A DNA stretch of 64,000 bases from Bacteroidota bacterium (GTDB lineage Bacteria > Bacteroidota > Bacteroidia > Bacteroidales > FEN-979), in the NCBI GenBank assembly GCA_026391355.1, contig JAPLDH010000050.1, positions 1 through 64,000 of the forward strand, written 5' to 3'. This document shows positions 1 through 8,059 of this stretch, piece after piece. The translations under genes and the position numbers were made by a program. Each line of letters starts with the position of its first letter. Position 1 is the first letter of the stretch. The notes under the pieces were generated by a model that had not been told where the DNA came from, ran no database searches, and saw only the letters and a list, made by a program, of their open reading frames with translations.

Positions 1-129
1 AATATAAAGGAAGAAGTCGATGCTTGGCAAACGAACAGGAATAACAAGAACAGTAAAATAAATTGGCAGTTCACAACTAAAGATGCTCGAATAAAATTGA
101 AGAAACTTTATCCGTCAATTCATGATTAA
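1..129 (+). pseudogene. IS630-family transposase, C-terminal end (cut by window edge)
   Basis: Reading frame 1 is open from the first base to a TAA at 127-129 and encodes about 42 residues. The segment WQFTTKDARIKLKKLYP is typical of the extreme C-terminus of IS630/Tc1-like transposases. The rest of the element lies to the left of the window, so I cannot say if the transposase is intact. The element end must lie shortly after the stop, roughly 130-170, and it runs into the opposite-strand P-loop gene, whose last codons lie inside the IS. Family assignment is by pattern recognition of this tail only. Confidence 0.7.
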
Positions 130-1899
130 CATAACACTAGCTGTAGAGTTTCTTTGCAAACTATAGTCAATAACAAAAAATATTGCTTTTCTATTAGTGT
201 TTTGCAAATAATCAATAGCACCGATTGATCTTGAATTAGTTCCTGGAGATATAACCGATTCAAAGGTTCTATTAAAATATTCCCCACTCATTTCAATAAT
301 TGATACGGGATGCCTCCGTCGGTTCTTTCCCAATAGATCTAAGGATAAATAGTTTACCTTTTCGGTATCAGTAGAAACCGGCACATAACCAATTTCAATG
401 CAATGTTGCAATTCATTTAAATAACGAAATCCATGTGGAGACTTAATATCAGGATCCTTGATCCCTCTATTATCGGCCTGATGGAGTAACCCCGCAAGAA
501 CACAAGATTTTCCTGAACCTGGTATTCCGAGAAAATATACATCAGTATTTCCTTGGGGTATGCGTGGCAGATCTTTCCAATCGGATTGGTTTTGAAAAAA
601 TGTTGGAGGATTAAGAAATAGTTCAAGTGCAGCTTCTGTAATAATCTGAGATTCTATCAAATCAAGCTTTGATATTTTCCTGGAATTAATAAGATCTTTG
701 ATTTTTTGTGCCGGGTAATTTTCGGGATTTAATTTGATATCAAGTAAGAGTAATTTCTTTTCAATATTTTTTTGTTGATTTTCTTCAATATAAATTTGCG
801 CCTGAGAAAAGTATTTACCATTTGGATATTTATGAATATATTGTTCACAACTTTCTTTTGTATGTTTTGATTGATTCCAAAATTTATCTTCTTCAATATC
901 TTTAACCTTTTTCTCTTGTTTTTCTTTACGAAATTTTTCTGTCATTTCTTGAAGGATTGACTCCTCTGGCCATGTTATGCCAACTTGTTGGCCATCCTTT
1001 CCATCAACATTCAGATTCGCTGCTCTATAACCAAAAATGTAAGGCCAAAGAATCATAAAATGAATGATTAAAAGAATAATCAACCCTAAAAACATACTTT
1101 GACCTCCTAATTGAAATTCTCGAAGCATAGAAGTAAGGTCTTCATTATTCTTGAATTCAAATGAAAATGGATCATTTTTGCCTTGCTGAGTTGCCTGTGA
1201 AAATGTAATAATTTGATTTTTCCATTCTTCTCTTTGCAGGCAGATATTTCTTAATATTTTTGGAATTTTAATCCAATTCCAAGCATTAACTGAGTTCAAT
1301 TCACTTGTAATAATAGAATTTGCATTAGACTTTAATAAATCATAAACCGGTGATTGCATTTTTTTATGAAGAACATCAACCATTATGCGTTTTTGGTCTT
1401 CATCCTTTCCACCATCTAATTTGAAGCCGAATTTTAAATAGGTCTGCAAATCCGATTTATTCTTTATTGCATTATCTAATTCAATTGAATAAGTATTGCA
1501 CTTTTTATCAACATATGCTTCAAAATTGTCAAATAATTGACTTCCTTCGTTTAGCTCTTTAACTGCAATATCCGTGATAGCGTTCTTTCTTTGCAACTCT
1601 ACATTAAGAAAATGGGTAAAAAAGAAGAATGTTATAATACAAAATACTCCATATCCAGCAATGAGAATTATTATCTCAACAAGTTGATATTTTTTTTGAT
1701 TGATCTCGACAGCTTTAATTTTTGTTAATAAAAATACTAACCCCAAAGCCACCCCCATGCTAAAAATGGTAATAGGAATACTTGTAACAAGGCTGCCAAG
1801 AAAGATGTAATTTAAGCCTAGAAATACTCCAATTCCTAAGAGAATGATTCCTACTAAACTTATTATGTCAGCAAATTTGAAATCTTCTAACTTTCCCAT
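115..1899 (-). pseudogene. Membrane-anchored P-loop NTPase (double-GTPase-like), 3' end removed by an IS element
   Basis: A 594-residue frame starts with ATG at 1897-1899. It has three N-terminal hydrophobic helices (about residues 10-95), a long polar region, another membrane helix near 265-290, a charged coiled-coil stretch, and then a Walker A motif GIPGSGKS at residues 458-465. The motif SIIEMSGEYF near 534-543 occupies the switch/Walker B position, followed by FFVIDYS. This order resembles the GTPase-like proteins of predicted NTP-driven conflict systems (family resemblance, inferred). The protein stops about 15 residues after FFVIDYS, within DNA that belongs to the adjacent IS630-type element, so the remainder of the nucleotide-binding domain is missing. 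I infer a truncated, probably inactive gene. Confidence 0.6.
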
Positions 1900-2311
1900 A
1901 ATAAAATAATTTATCTAAATGAGTTTTAAATTTACTATATTCACTCAATCGCAATGTTGTTATATGTAAAAAAAACATGTTAGTCCTATTATGAGGATTC
2001 TGTCGCTGATTTTACCTCGAGAATGAATATTGCTATCAATAATTTTTCTCAAGTATTGCATAAAACTGTCGATTCCTTGCCAAATGTTCTAAAATTTATG
2101 AAAAAGAGGGTTACAATTTATTTAGGATTGCAACTATATTTATGAATTTACAAGTTTTACATTGAACTTTTTTTTTATCTCCTAAAAGGAGGGTAACATT
2201 AAGCAATATTAGATATTTTTTTGATTATCACAATATGTTCTGAAGAAAATATTGCTAATCAACGTAAATAACAATATATAACAGTATATTACTTAGTTAC
2301 GACCAAAAAAA
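1900..2311. other. AT-rich intergenic stretch
   Basis: About 410 bases with no convincing reading frame on either strand. It holds the upstream region of the truncated P-loop gene and long A/T runs. A short inverted repeat CTCCT-AAA-AGGAG at about 2188-2200 is preceded by a T-run on the plus strand, which is the wrong order for a plus-strand terminator. I see nothing else. Confidence 0.5.
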
Positions 2312-2340
2312 AGCGTACAGGCCATTCTGGCCTGTACGCT
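2312..2340 (-). terminator. Strong intrinsic terminator
   Basis: A perfect 13-bp stem (AGCGTACAGGCCA pairing with TGGCCTGTACGCT) closes a 3-base loop. Eight A residues at 2304-2311 on the plus strand become the U-tract when read on the minus strand. It lies 24 bp beyond the stop of the 2365-2808 gene, so it ends that transcript. Confidence 0.85.
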
Positions 2341-2364
2341 GGAATCTTGACGCAAGGAAAAGGT

Positions 2365-2808
2365 TCAGAATGTGATCTTGTTTTCCACATCTGTGATGCT
2401 TGCATCGAAGGATAACTTGAGAAAATCAATGACTTTCTTGATTCCGGGTGTGAAATTGGTAGTGAAGACATTCCCGTCTGAATCGTTCAATCTCATGGAA
2501 CAGTTGAAATCATTGGAAGAGATCTGAAAGCGTTCCAGTTCTGATCGGGTCTGCACCAGCTTGGCTCTTTTCTCGACGATAAGCTGGAGATTTTCAACCT
2601 TTAGGATCTTCTCCAGCATGGTCATCTCTTTCTTCGGCTCGGGTGCAACGATGATAGCCTTTTCAGGTTCAATGGTCAGCAATGGCTTTCTTTCTTCTTC
2701 CGTTGCCGTGATAACTGTGATCCCTGCGGAAACAACTGCATTTTCTTCAGCAGTGTGAGCTTTTCCGTTTCCGCCATTCTTTGCAACCGGTGCTGTGATC
2801 TTTGTCAT
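2365..2808 (-). CDS. Conserved small hypothetical protein with coiled-coil centre
   Basis: A 147-residue protein starting MTKITAPVAKNGG. I prefer this ATG because the upstream codons in frame lack an ATG and look non-coding. It has a low-complexity, Pro/Glu-rich first half, a central helical region rich in Glu, Lys and Leu (LEKILKVENLQLIVEKRAKL), and a compact C-terminal part. I do not recognise the family; no function can be given. A strong terminator follows it. It probably travels with the next small gene (3204-3470) in the accessory region, in the same direction but separated by a degraded four-helix-bundle gene. Confidence 0.6.
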   Translation of the reverse strand: MTKITAPVAKNGGNGKAHTAEENAVVSAGITVITATEEERKPLLTIEPEKAIIVAPEPKKEMTMLEKILKVENLQLIVEKRAKLVQTRSELERFQISSNDFNCSMRLNDSDGNVFTTNFTPGIKKVIDFLKLSFDASITDVENKITF

Positions 2809-2881
2809 TTTGTTGTGCTCTTTGCCCAAGAGACTTTTTTAGGCATCTGGCTCGCCTGTTATCGTGGGTGGGGGAGGGATT

Positions 2882-2924
2882 ACGTGACGCGTGACACGTG
2901 ACGCGTGACAGGTGACACGTGACA
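2882..2924. repeat. GTGACRCGTGAC-type repeat cluster, left copy
   Basis: Four to five tandem variants of the words GTGACGC and GTGACAC. The reverse complement of its core (GCGTGACACGTGACGC) occurs at about 3186-3201 on the other side of the degraded four-helix-bundle gene, so the two clusters form an inverted pair. Confidence 0.75.
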
Positions 2925-2990
2925 AAAAAGTTATTAACAATAGTATTACCTTTTGCTTGTTTAACCGATAAAGCTGAAAATATCAAGGTA

Positions 2991-3185
2991 ATGCATGAAA
3001 TAAAATCACACAGGGATTTGGATGTATGGAAGGTTTCAATGGATTTTGTCATTGAGACACAGATGGAAATTGCCCAACGTTTGAAGTACATCAAATCTAT
3101 AGAACAATATAAAGATACTCTGGATAGGATCAGGAAGATGCTTTTAGGACTGATCAGGCGAGTGACGCACCACACTTCTTCATGA
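2991..3185 (+). pseudogene. Four-helix-bundle (23S rRNA IVP-like) protein with internal deletion
   Basis: From ATG 2991 the frame encodes 64 residues. The first 20 (HEIKSHRDLDVWKVSMDFV) match the usual start of four-helix-bundle/IVP proteins. The rest, from ETQMEIAQRLKYI to the end, matches the usual fourth helix. The middle two helices, normally about 55-60 residues with the conserved IPSNIAEG motif, are absent, and the two parts are joined in frame. I read this as an internal deletion rather than a short functional protein. It lies between inverted GTGAC-type repeat clusters. Confidence 0.65.
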
Positions 3186-3215
3186 TGCGTCACGTGTCAC
3201 GCGTTACGCGTTACG
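3183..3215. repeat. GTGACRCGTGAC-type repeat cluster, right copy (inverted)
   Basis: Tandem GCGTCACGTGTCACGCGTTACGCG-like words, inverse to the cluster at 2882-2924. The stop codon of the neighbouring minus-strand gene (3204-3206) lies inside this cluster, so the repeat abuts or has replaced the 3' end of that gene. Confidence 0.7.
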
Positions 3216-3470
3216 TTTTTTCCTTGGAGCCGATTTTAACTTCACTGTCTCAATGGTCTTGGTTTCTTCCAGGCGGTTGACATAAGCGGTGTAGTCATGT
3301 CCAAATTGGTCAGGGCTTTTCAGTTTTGCGATTTCAATGGAGATGTAATCCTCATCCTTGTATTTATGTGAGAACTTTACGAGATCTTCGATTTTGAAGT
3401 TGATCTTAATGATTTCAAGGCCTTCGATTTTCTTTCCTTTTCCGATGTAGTTTTTTACAAAATTTTTCAT
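3204..3470 (-). CDS. Conserved small hypothetical protein (MKNFxKNYIGKGK type)
   Basis: An 88-residue basic protein starting MKNFVKNYIGKGKKIEGLE. I chose ATG 3470 because the 16 upstream codons begin with a non-ATG triplet. The pattern (KNYIGKGK, a central aromatic/acidic part, and a basic Lys/Arg-rich tail) resembles small proteins I associate with Bacteroidota mobile regions, but I cannot name a domain. Its last two residues and stop are made from the GTGAC-type repeat, which hints that the original C-terminus has been altered. Confidence 0.6.
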   Translation of the reverse strand: MKNFVKNYIGKGKKIEGLEIIKINFKIEDLVKFSHKYKDEDYISIEIAKLKSPDQFGHDYTAYVNRLEETKTIETVKLKSAPRKKRNA

Positions 3471-3526
3471 GGCTGTGATTTTTAAGGTTAATTTATATGC
3501 AAGTGTAATTAAGACCATGGAGGGGT

Positions 3527-3571
3527 ACTCAAGTAGGAACTGGAATACCGAACACCTGCAGGATATGCCGG
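3527..3571 (+). repeat. 45-bp direct repeat, copy 1 (left border of the defence-like cassette)
   Basis: Begins ACTCAAGTAGGAACTGG and ends GCAGGATATGCCGG. It matches 6364-6408 at 44 of 45 positions in the same orientation, with starts 2,837 bp apart. The segment between holds the ArdC remnant and the HTH/ATPase/DUF4276 genes. Confidence 0.9.
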
Positions 3572-3807
3572 GAAAATTCTTGAATGAGTAGCACTTTCAC
3601 CCCGGAATGGGATAATAGCTTAGCATAGGAATTAAACAAAGAGCGCAGACATCAAATTTTTGCAATTGCATCAGGGAAAAGAAAATCAGGCGGCCTGAAT
3701 GATCAAAGAAAAAAATGCCGGAACGTGCCACAACCAGATGATAGTTATCCCGAAAGCGCATTACCCCTGGCAAATTATTGACTACACCTGTTAACGAGCA
3801 TGAAAAA

Positions 3808-3833
3808 AGCCACCCCGGTTACCCGGAATGGCT
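3808..3833 (-). terminator. Intrinsic terminator after the ArdC-like remnant
   Basis: AGCCA pairs with TGGCT and CCGG with CCGG, with a small internal mismatch and a 4-base loop. A run of A on the plus strand at 3803-3808 gives the U-tract for minus-strand transcripts. It sits 21 bp beyond the stop of the ArdC-like remnant. Confidence 0.6.
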
Positions 3834-3853
3834 CTATTGAAAGGATTTCTTGA

Positions 3854-4045
3854 CTAAAAGGATGTGTCTTCCAGGACAGGCTCAGGGACCGGAACTTCGC
3901 TGGTCACTTCAGCCGTGGTTTTTTCTTCTGAAGCAGCGTAGGAAGAGTCAATGCCCAGGATATAATCGGCAGACTTTTCAGCCCTGGCGGCAGCCCACAT
4001 GATCCATTTCTGGTTGTTACGAAGCGCAGATCTAACAATGGTAAT
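3854..4045 (-). pseudogene. C-terminal remnant, possibly of an ArdC-like antirestriction protein
   Basis: The minus strand encodes LRNNQKWIMWAAARAEKSA followed by DYILG, an acidic tail and a TAG at 3854-3856. This resembles the last helix of ArdC-type (DUF1738, zincin-like) antirestriction proteins, where an alanine-rich helix ends in ADYIL. The frame is closed by a stop near 4072, and no start codon or upstream domain is present. I therefore read it as a 3' stump with its terminator still in place. Family assignment rests on a short segment and is uncertain. Confidence 0.4.
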
Positions 4046-4108
4046 CCTTAAACTAGTTTGGTAATGAGAACGTTACTAATCACTCTCAACCACTCAAACG
4101 AATCGGCC

Positions 4109-4774
4109 TTATTTCAACTCTAATGACTCTAAATTCTTTAACCAGTTATTAAATCTTGGAGATTTTTCCCTAATTCGAGTTAGTCCTATAGCCTCAGCGA
4201 GAATTTCACCATAAACAATTTTATTGTATCCTTTTATGATACGTTCTAATCTGTGCGATGGAGAGGTAGCTTTATTATTGTTAATCATTTCTGGGTTAGG
4301 AAAGTCGGTTAAAGTTTTTTCCAATTCTTCGATTCCTACTAGATCAGTGGGCGGGATCTGACTTTTAATAACATCAATGTCGTTAAATAGTAGCCCTTCA
4401 AATTCATGTAATTGTAAGTAAGGAATAAAACGATGGTGTACTTGAGGGTCAAAACTCTGCAGCATGGCTTTTTCTATGAAATCAATTCGCTTAGATTTAT
4501 CCGTTATTGCGTCCGCCTCCTCCCATCCGGGGAATCCATGTTTTGAATACATCCCATAGTAATCGATAAATGTAGTTACATAAGCGTCGGATTCGGATTT
4601 TAAGTGTATATGAATTTGTTGCTTAAGTTTACTCCAATTCACAATGCCTCCATGCGAGGCTTTGATCAAAGGCGTTTGTATGAACATATTTTTACTTATA
4701 AACGTAGGCTGTAAAATAGCGTTAGCAAATGCCTGTTCCGTTGGCCCTTCGCAAATCATTATAATTCTCTTCAT
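4109..4774 (-). CDS. DUF4276 family protein (TOPRIM-like), partner of the AAA ATPase
   Basis: A 221-residue protein starting MKRIIMICEGPTEQAF; ATG 4774 is preferred over an in-frame TTG just upstream. The opening, with a hydrophobic strand then EGPTE, is the hallmark of DUF4276, which is regarded as a TOPRIM-type fold in which that Glu binds metal. YLQLHEFEGLLFND near the middle is also typical. It follows the ATPase stop by 9 bp, so the two are one operon. Families of this kind pair a separate TOPRIM nuclease with an SMC/ABC-like ATPase, as in OLD- and PARIS-type anti-phage systems. The defence role here is inferred from pairing and context. Confidence 0.8.
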   Translation of the reverse strand: MKRIIMICEGPTEQAFANAILQPTFISKNMFIQTPLIKASHGGIVNWSKLKQQIHIHLKSESDAYVTTFIDYYGMYSKHGFPGWEEADAITDKSKRIDFIEKAMLQSFDPQVHHRFIPYLQLHEFEGLLFNDIDVIKSQIPPTDLVGIEELEKTLTDFPNPEMINNNKATSPSHRLERIIKGYNKIVYGEILAEAIGLTRIREKSPRFNNWLKNLESLELK

Positions 4775-4783
4775 AAGCAACAA

Positions 4784-5854
4784 CTAGATATTAGGCTGGC
4801 CTGTCGTTATTATATTTCTTTTCCAAAGATCGTCAATAGTGTACTCTTCAAGCCAAATTTTTAACTTACCAGAATCAAGACGTTCAAAAATGCTTTCTCC
4901 ATTTTTTTGGTCTACAGTTATCACGTCTTCTGGTTCAAAATGGCTAATTAGATCGGTTGATTGAGTGGCAATAATTACCTGGCTATTTTTTGCCGCGGCT
5001 GATTTTATTAATCCAGCTAATTTTGCGATAGCAGTTGGATGCAACCCCAATTCAGGTTCATCAATAATTATTGTTTCAGGTAACTGCGGTTGTAAAAACA
5101 AAGTAGTTAACGAAATAAACCGAATCGTACCATCTGATAAATCATTTACACCATAAATGGATGAACTATATTTACTTTGCCATCTAATTTTAAGATTACC
5201 ATTATTTTCAGGTCTAAAAAAGAAGTCTGCAAAATATGGTGCGATACTTTGAATAGTTTTGATAATAAGGTTGTATACCACAGGGCTTTTCTTTTGAATA
5301 TTGAACAAATATGCCCCTAAATTACTCCCTGTTTCATATAGATAGTATTGATCATTATCTATGTTGGATTCTTTACTAAATGGAGAATTCTCCCCAGTAT
5401 CATGAAAATGATATTTGGCCAGCTGATTGAGGTATTTACGAATATATTCTGCTCGAGGCATTGACTGAAGCCTCAAAGCGGATTCGGGCCCAAATGAAGC
5501 GATTTCAATAGGATTATTATAATAGGGATTCTTACTATACCACATACCCTCCTTGGTAAAAACAAAACCATTATCACCTTTCTTAATAGTGAATGAATAT
5601 CCATTTGTACCTTGGAAATATAAATGGGTGGAAATTTCCTGAGTTAACTTTTCTCCTTTATGAAGGAATGTTTCAATCCCTTTTAATGCAGCAAATTCCT
5701 GTAAATTATGTTTGTTTATATGCTTGAGGAAATCGAAAAAGTGAAGAAAATTACTTTTTCCACTGCCATTAGCCCCTATCAGAATATTTATATCACGAAG
5801 CGGAAGGCTTAGCTCCTTTATGGACTTAAATCCACTTATGTCAATTCTTCTCAT
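4784..5854 (-). CDS. AAA family ATPase (AAA_21, OLD/SMC-like)
   Basis: With ATG 5854 the protein starts MRRIDISGFKSIKELSL, exactly the N-terminal strand of this family, followed by Walker A GANGSGKSNF about 30 residues in. Near the C-terminus are the signature-like region VNDLSDGTIRFISL, Walker B IIIDEPELGLHP and the D-loop/H-switch VIIATQSTDLISHF. This is an ABC-type ATPase head without a long coiled coil. The frame is open upstream to an ATG at 5965, which would add 37 residues and overlap the HTH gene by 32 bp. I favour the shorter form. It is the central gene of a three-gene HTH-ATPase-DUF4276 operon. Confidence 0.85.
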   Translation of the reverse strand: MRRIDISGFKSIKELSLPLRDINILIGANGSGKSNFLHFFDFLKHINKHNLQEFAALKGIETFLHKGEKLTQEISTHLYFQGTNGYSFTIKKGDNGFVFTKEGMWYSKNPYYNNPIEIASFGPESALRLQSMPRAEYIRKYLNQLAKYHFHDTGENSPFSKESNIDNDQYYLYETGSNLGAYLFNIQKKSPVVYNLIIKTIQSIAPYFADFFFRPENNGNLKIRWQSKYSSSIYGVNDLSDGTIRFISLTTLFLQPQLPETIIIDEPELGLHPTAIAKLAGLIKSAAAKNSQVIIATQSTDLISHFEPEDVITVDQKNGESIFERLDSGKLKIWLEEYTIDDLWKRNIITTGQPNI

Positions 5855-5933
5855 TTGACGCTGGTTAATTCTTTCTTCGTTAATAATCTCGTTAATAATC
5901 TTAGTGTGCTCTATCTTGTTCCCGTTTTGATCT

Positions 5934-6236
5934 TCAATGTTTTTTATTACGGATTTCGATTTCATTTTGTGCAAGTCGTATAGCCTTTAATGCCACTTCC
6001 TCACCTTTTGTTACATTAATAATCTGATCCGCCAGCCAAAGGGTAAGAAGTTCATTCTTATCTGCATGATAAATTTTGGCAATCATTGGAATTTGCTCTT
6101 TCTTAATTTGTCGTATGCCTTTTTCTATTTTACTCAATTGCGCAGTGTCCATGTCTAGTAAAGAAGCAACTTGACGGAGATAAAGTTTTTGCAACTCTCG
6201 GAGTATCCTTATTCTGCTACCAAACCGATTTTCCAT
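5934..6236 (-). CDS. XRE-family helix-turn-helix regulator
   Basis: A 100-residue protein starting MENRFGSRIRILRELQ; in-frame codons upstream lack an ATG. Residues 5-60 form a Cro/C1 HTH with the recognition region LRQVASLLDMDTAQLSKIEKG. A C-terminal helical tail carries WLADQIINVTKGEEVALKAI. This type is often found in front of restriction or other defence genes in Bacteroidota. It is the first gene of the operon and probably controls it. Confidence 0.8.
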   Translation of the reverse strand: MENRFGSRIRILRELQKLYLRQVASLLDMDTAQLSKIEKGIRQIKKEQIPMIAKIYHADKNELLTLWLADQIINVTKGEEVALKAIRLAQNEIEIRNKKH

Positions 6237-6363
6237 AGTCTGATTTTGACTTGTCAATAAATGGCAAATATATAAAAAAGTTTACCAGATGAATTAAAAG
6301 TCAACAATAATTCGTCAAAACTTCAATGACTATTTAGATAAGATCTGAGGACCTTCCACGGGC

Positions 6364-6408
6364 ACTCAAGTAGGAACTGGAATACCGGACACCTGCAGGA
6401 TATGCCGG
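6364..6408 (+). repeat. 45-bp direct repeat, copy 2 (right border of the defence-like cassette)
   Basis: Differs from 3527-3571 at one position (G for A at about base 25). It lies 128 bp upstream of the HTH gene start, outside the operon. The pair brackets the whole cassette. Confidence 0.9.
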
Positions 6409-6418
6409 AAAGCCGACG

Positions 6419-6470
6419 CTTTTCCACAGTTTCTTCCACAGCTTCTTCCACAGTTTCTTCCACAGTCTTC
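6419..6470. repeat. Tandem repeat of TTCTTCCACAG words
   Basis: About four tandem copies of a 12-bp CTTCTTCCACAG unit. On the minus strand they encode a VEETVEEAVEETVE stretch in a 62-codon open frame (6323-6511). I see no domain in that frame and do not call it a gene. Confidence 0.6.
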
Positions 6471-6768
6471 CCGGCTGGCAGTGGTGATGATAATAATTCT
6501 CCTCTCTTCACATTCTGATTTCAGTGATGGAGGTTGAAAATATAGAAACGAATAATCAATTGTAAATGATGCTTATAGCAGCCAAAACAATGGCAATAAG
6601 TGGTTATAAATGCCGAAGTATTGAATTATTAAATTTTGTTTGTATATTTCACTGACGCATCCACTATAAAGGAAAGATTGGTTTCTTGCTTGTCGTTCAT
6701 AAAATTTTACTGTTCCAACATGACATTACTTCAATTTTGAAAATCCTGAAAATCGAATTAATCCTATC

Positions 6769-7893
6769 TTATGTGAGAAAGTTTTTTCTAAACCAATACT
6801 CAAAGAATGGATCCAGGAATGAAGGATCTCCTGTATGAAAATCAAGAATATCCTTTTGTTCAAGAGTGGCTTTATTTTTACGAATATTGTTTGGGGTACC
6901 AATATTAAATTTTGACATTGCTTCAGCTGATGATAATTGTTTAGTACCATTAATAATTGCAATTAGTAAATTAATCTGAGTATTATTCAGATTATCGATG
7001 GCCTCCTGGTAGAATATGGTGTTGGTATCCATGACACGATTAATACATTCCAGAACAATTGCTCTGGTCGCCGTTTTTTCTGAAACTATCCAAACTTCAT
7101 TTGCCAGTTGTTGCACGTAATATGGATGATCCCTGGCCGTTTCAGCAATTAAGGAGGCCTCTTGAATGGCTATATGTTTACCGGTCTTATCAAAAGCTGT
7201 TTGAATGAATTGAATCCATTGATCCCTGTGAATTTTTTGCAAAAGGATCAAATCACCAAACCGGTAAAAAGGATTTGATTCGGTGTTAAATATTTCCAAC
7301 ATCATGTGGCGCTTGCTCCCATATAGACAATAAGATACTCTTTGATGTTGCATCCAGAAGGAGCGTAATTCTTGTAATAGGTTATTTGATGAATCAAGTT
7401 TGGTAATATTCTGAAATTCATCAATACACACGATAATCCGGATTTTCTTTTTTTGTGCAATTGTTTCAGCCAAATTGAGTATTTCTTCCTTAGCTTTTTT
7501 TACTTCCTGCCAGTCGAAGCTTACGGAAAAGTCATGCTGTGGATCTATGCCAAACGATATACGGGGCACCAGTTTTTTGAAGAAGTTTTTACCTGCTTCC
7601 AGGATTTCCTCTTTCTTCGTAATTGTCGCTCGGAATATTTCCAGGCAGAAGGATTGGTAAAAACTCTCTTCATTGCGGAAGGATTGCATATTTATAAAAG
7701 CAAAACGGATATTTTTATCAGTGATGCTCTCGGCGGATTGAGCCACAAGAGACGACTTTCCCCATCTTCTGGGTGAAATGAGAATTGTATTGTTTCCACT
7801 TTGAAAATTATTTCTGAGGCGGTTAATTTCCTCAGTCCGGTTTATAAAATAGGGCCCCGTAACCAGGTTACCAAATTTGAAAGGAGAGTTCAT
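6769..7893 (-). CDS. AAA ATPase of the archaeal-ATPase/MNS-STAND-like group
   Basis: A 374-residue protein. An N-terminal FGNLVTGPYFINRTEEINRL leads into Walker A SPRRWGKSSLV at about residues 40-50. IRIIVCIDEFQNI gives Walker B, and a sensor region YCLYGSKRHMM follows. The C-terminal part (NIRKNKATLEQKDIL then FLDPFFEYWFRKNF) looks like the winged helix and terminal segment of archaeal-type ATPases. No partner is adjacent, so the role (conflict system, partitioning or regulation) is unknown. Two tandem palindromes lie 31-59 bp upstream of its start, which suggests tight control. Confidence 0.75.
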   Translation of the reverse strand: MNSPFKFGNLVTGPYFINRTEEINRLRNNFQSGNNTILISPRRWGKSSLVAQSAESITDKNIRFAFINMQSFRNEESFYQSFCLEIFRATITKKEEILEAGKNFFKKLVPRISFGIDPQHDFSVSFDWQEVKKAKEEILNLAETIAQKKKIRIIVCIDEFQNITKLDSSNNLLQELRSFWMQHQRVSYCLYGSKRHMMLEIFNTESNPFYRFGDLILLQKIHRDQWIQFIQTAFDKTGKHIAIQEASLIAETARDHPYYVQQLANEVWIVSEKTATRAIVLECINRVMDTNTIFYQEAIDNLNNTQINLLIAIINGTKQLSSAEAMSKFNIGTPNNIRKNKATLEQKDILDFHTGDPSFLDPFFEYWFRKNFLT

Positions 7894-7923
7894 AATAATG
7901 AAAATTTATTACCTTTTAGTATG

Positions 7924-7952
7924 ATACCACATGGTATTATACCGTTTGGTAT
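7924..7952. promoter_or_regulatory. Double palindromic operator (ATACC-N4-GGTAT twice)
   Basis: Two 14-bp inverted repeats, ATACCACATGGTAT at 7924-7937 and ATACCGTTTGGTAT at 7939-7952, are set 15 bp apart centre to centre. They end 31 bp before the ATG of the AAA ATPase gene read on the minus strand. Identical half-sites and close regular spacing suggest binding of two repressor dimers. No regulator gene is adjacent, so the ATPase or a distant protein may be the binder. Confidence 0.65.
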
Positions 7953-8059
7953 AATTAACAAAAATACAAAAAAGTTGAAAGACTAGTCTCATGCGATTAA
8001 CCTCATGATATTCAAAGTGAGTTTTTATTTTTTAGGTTTTCATAATGAAGTAAACGAGT

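Noticed and set aside
2188-2200. Hairpin CTCCT-AAA-AGGAG as a terminator
   Set aside because: The T-run precedes it on the plus strand and no U-tract follows on either strand in the right order.
5855-5965. 37-codon N-terminal extension of the AAA ATPase
   Set aside because: It would overlap the HTH gene by 32 bp and has no family similarity, while the ATG at 5854 fits the family start. Not fully excluded.
6323-6511. Minus-strand 62-codon open frame with VEETVEEAVEETVE
   Set aside because: It is created by a 12-bp tandem repeat and crosses the 45-bp direct repeat; there is no domain or start signal.
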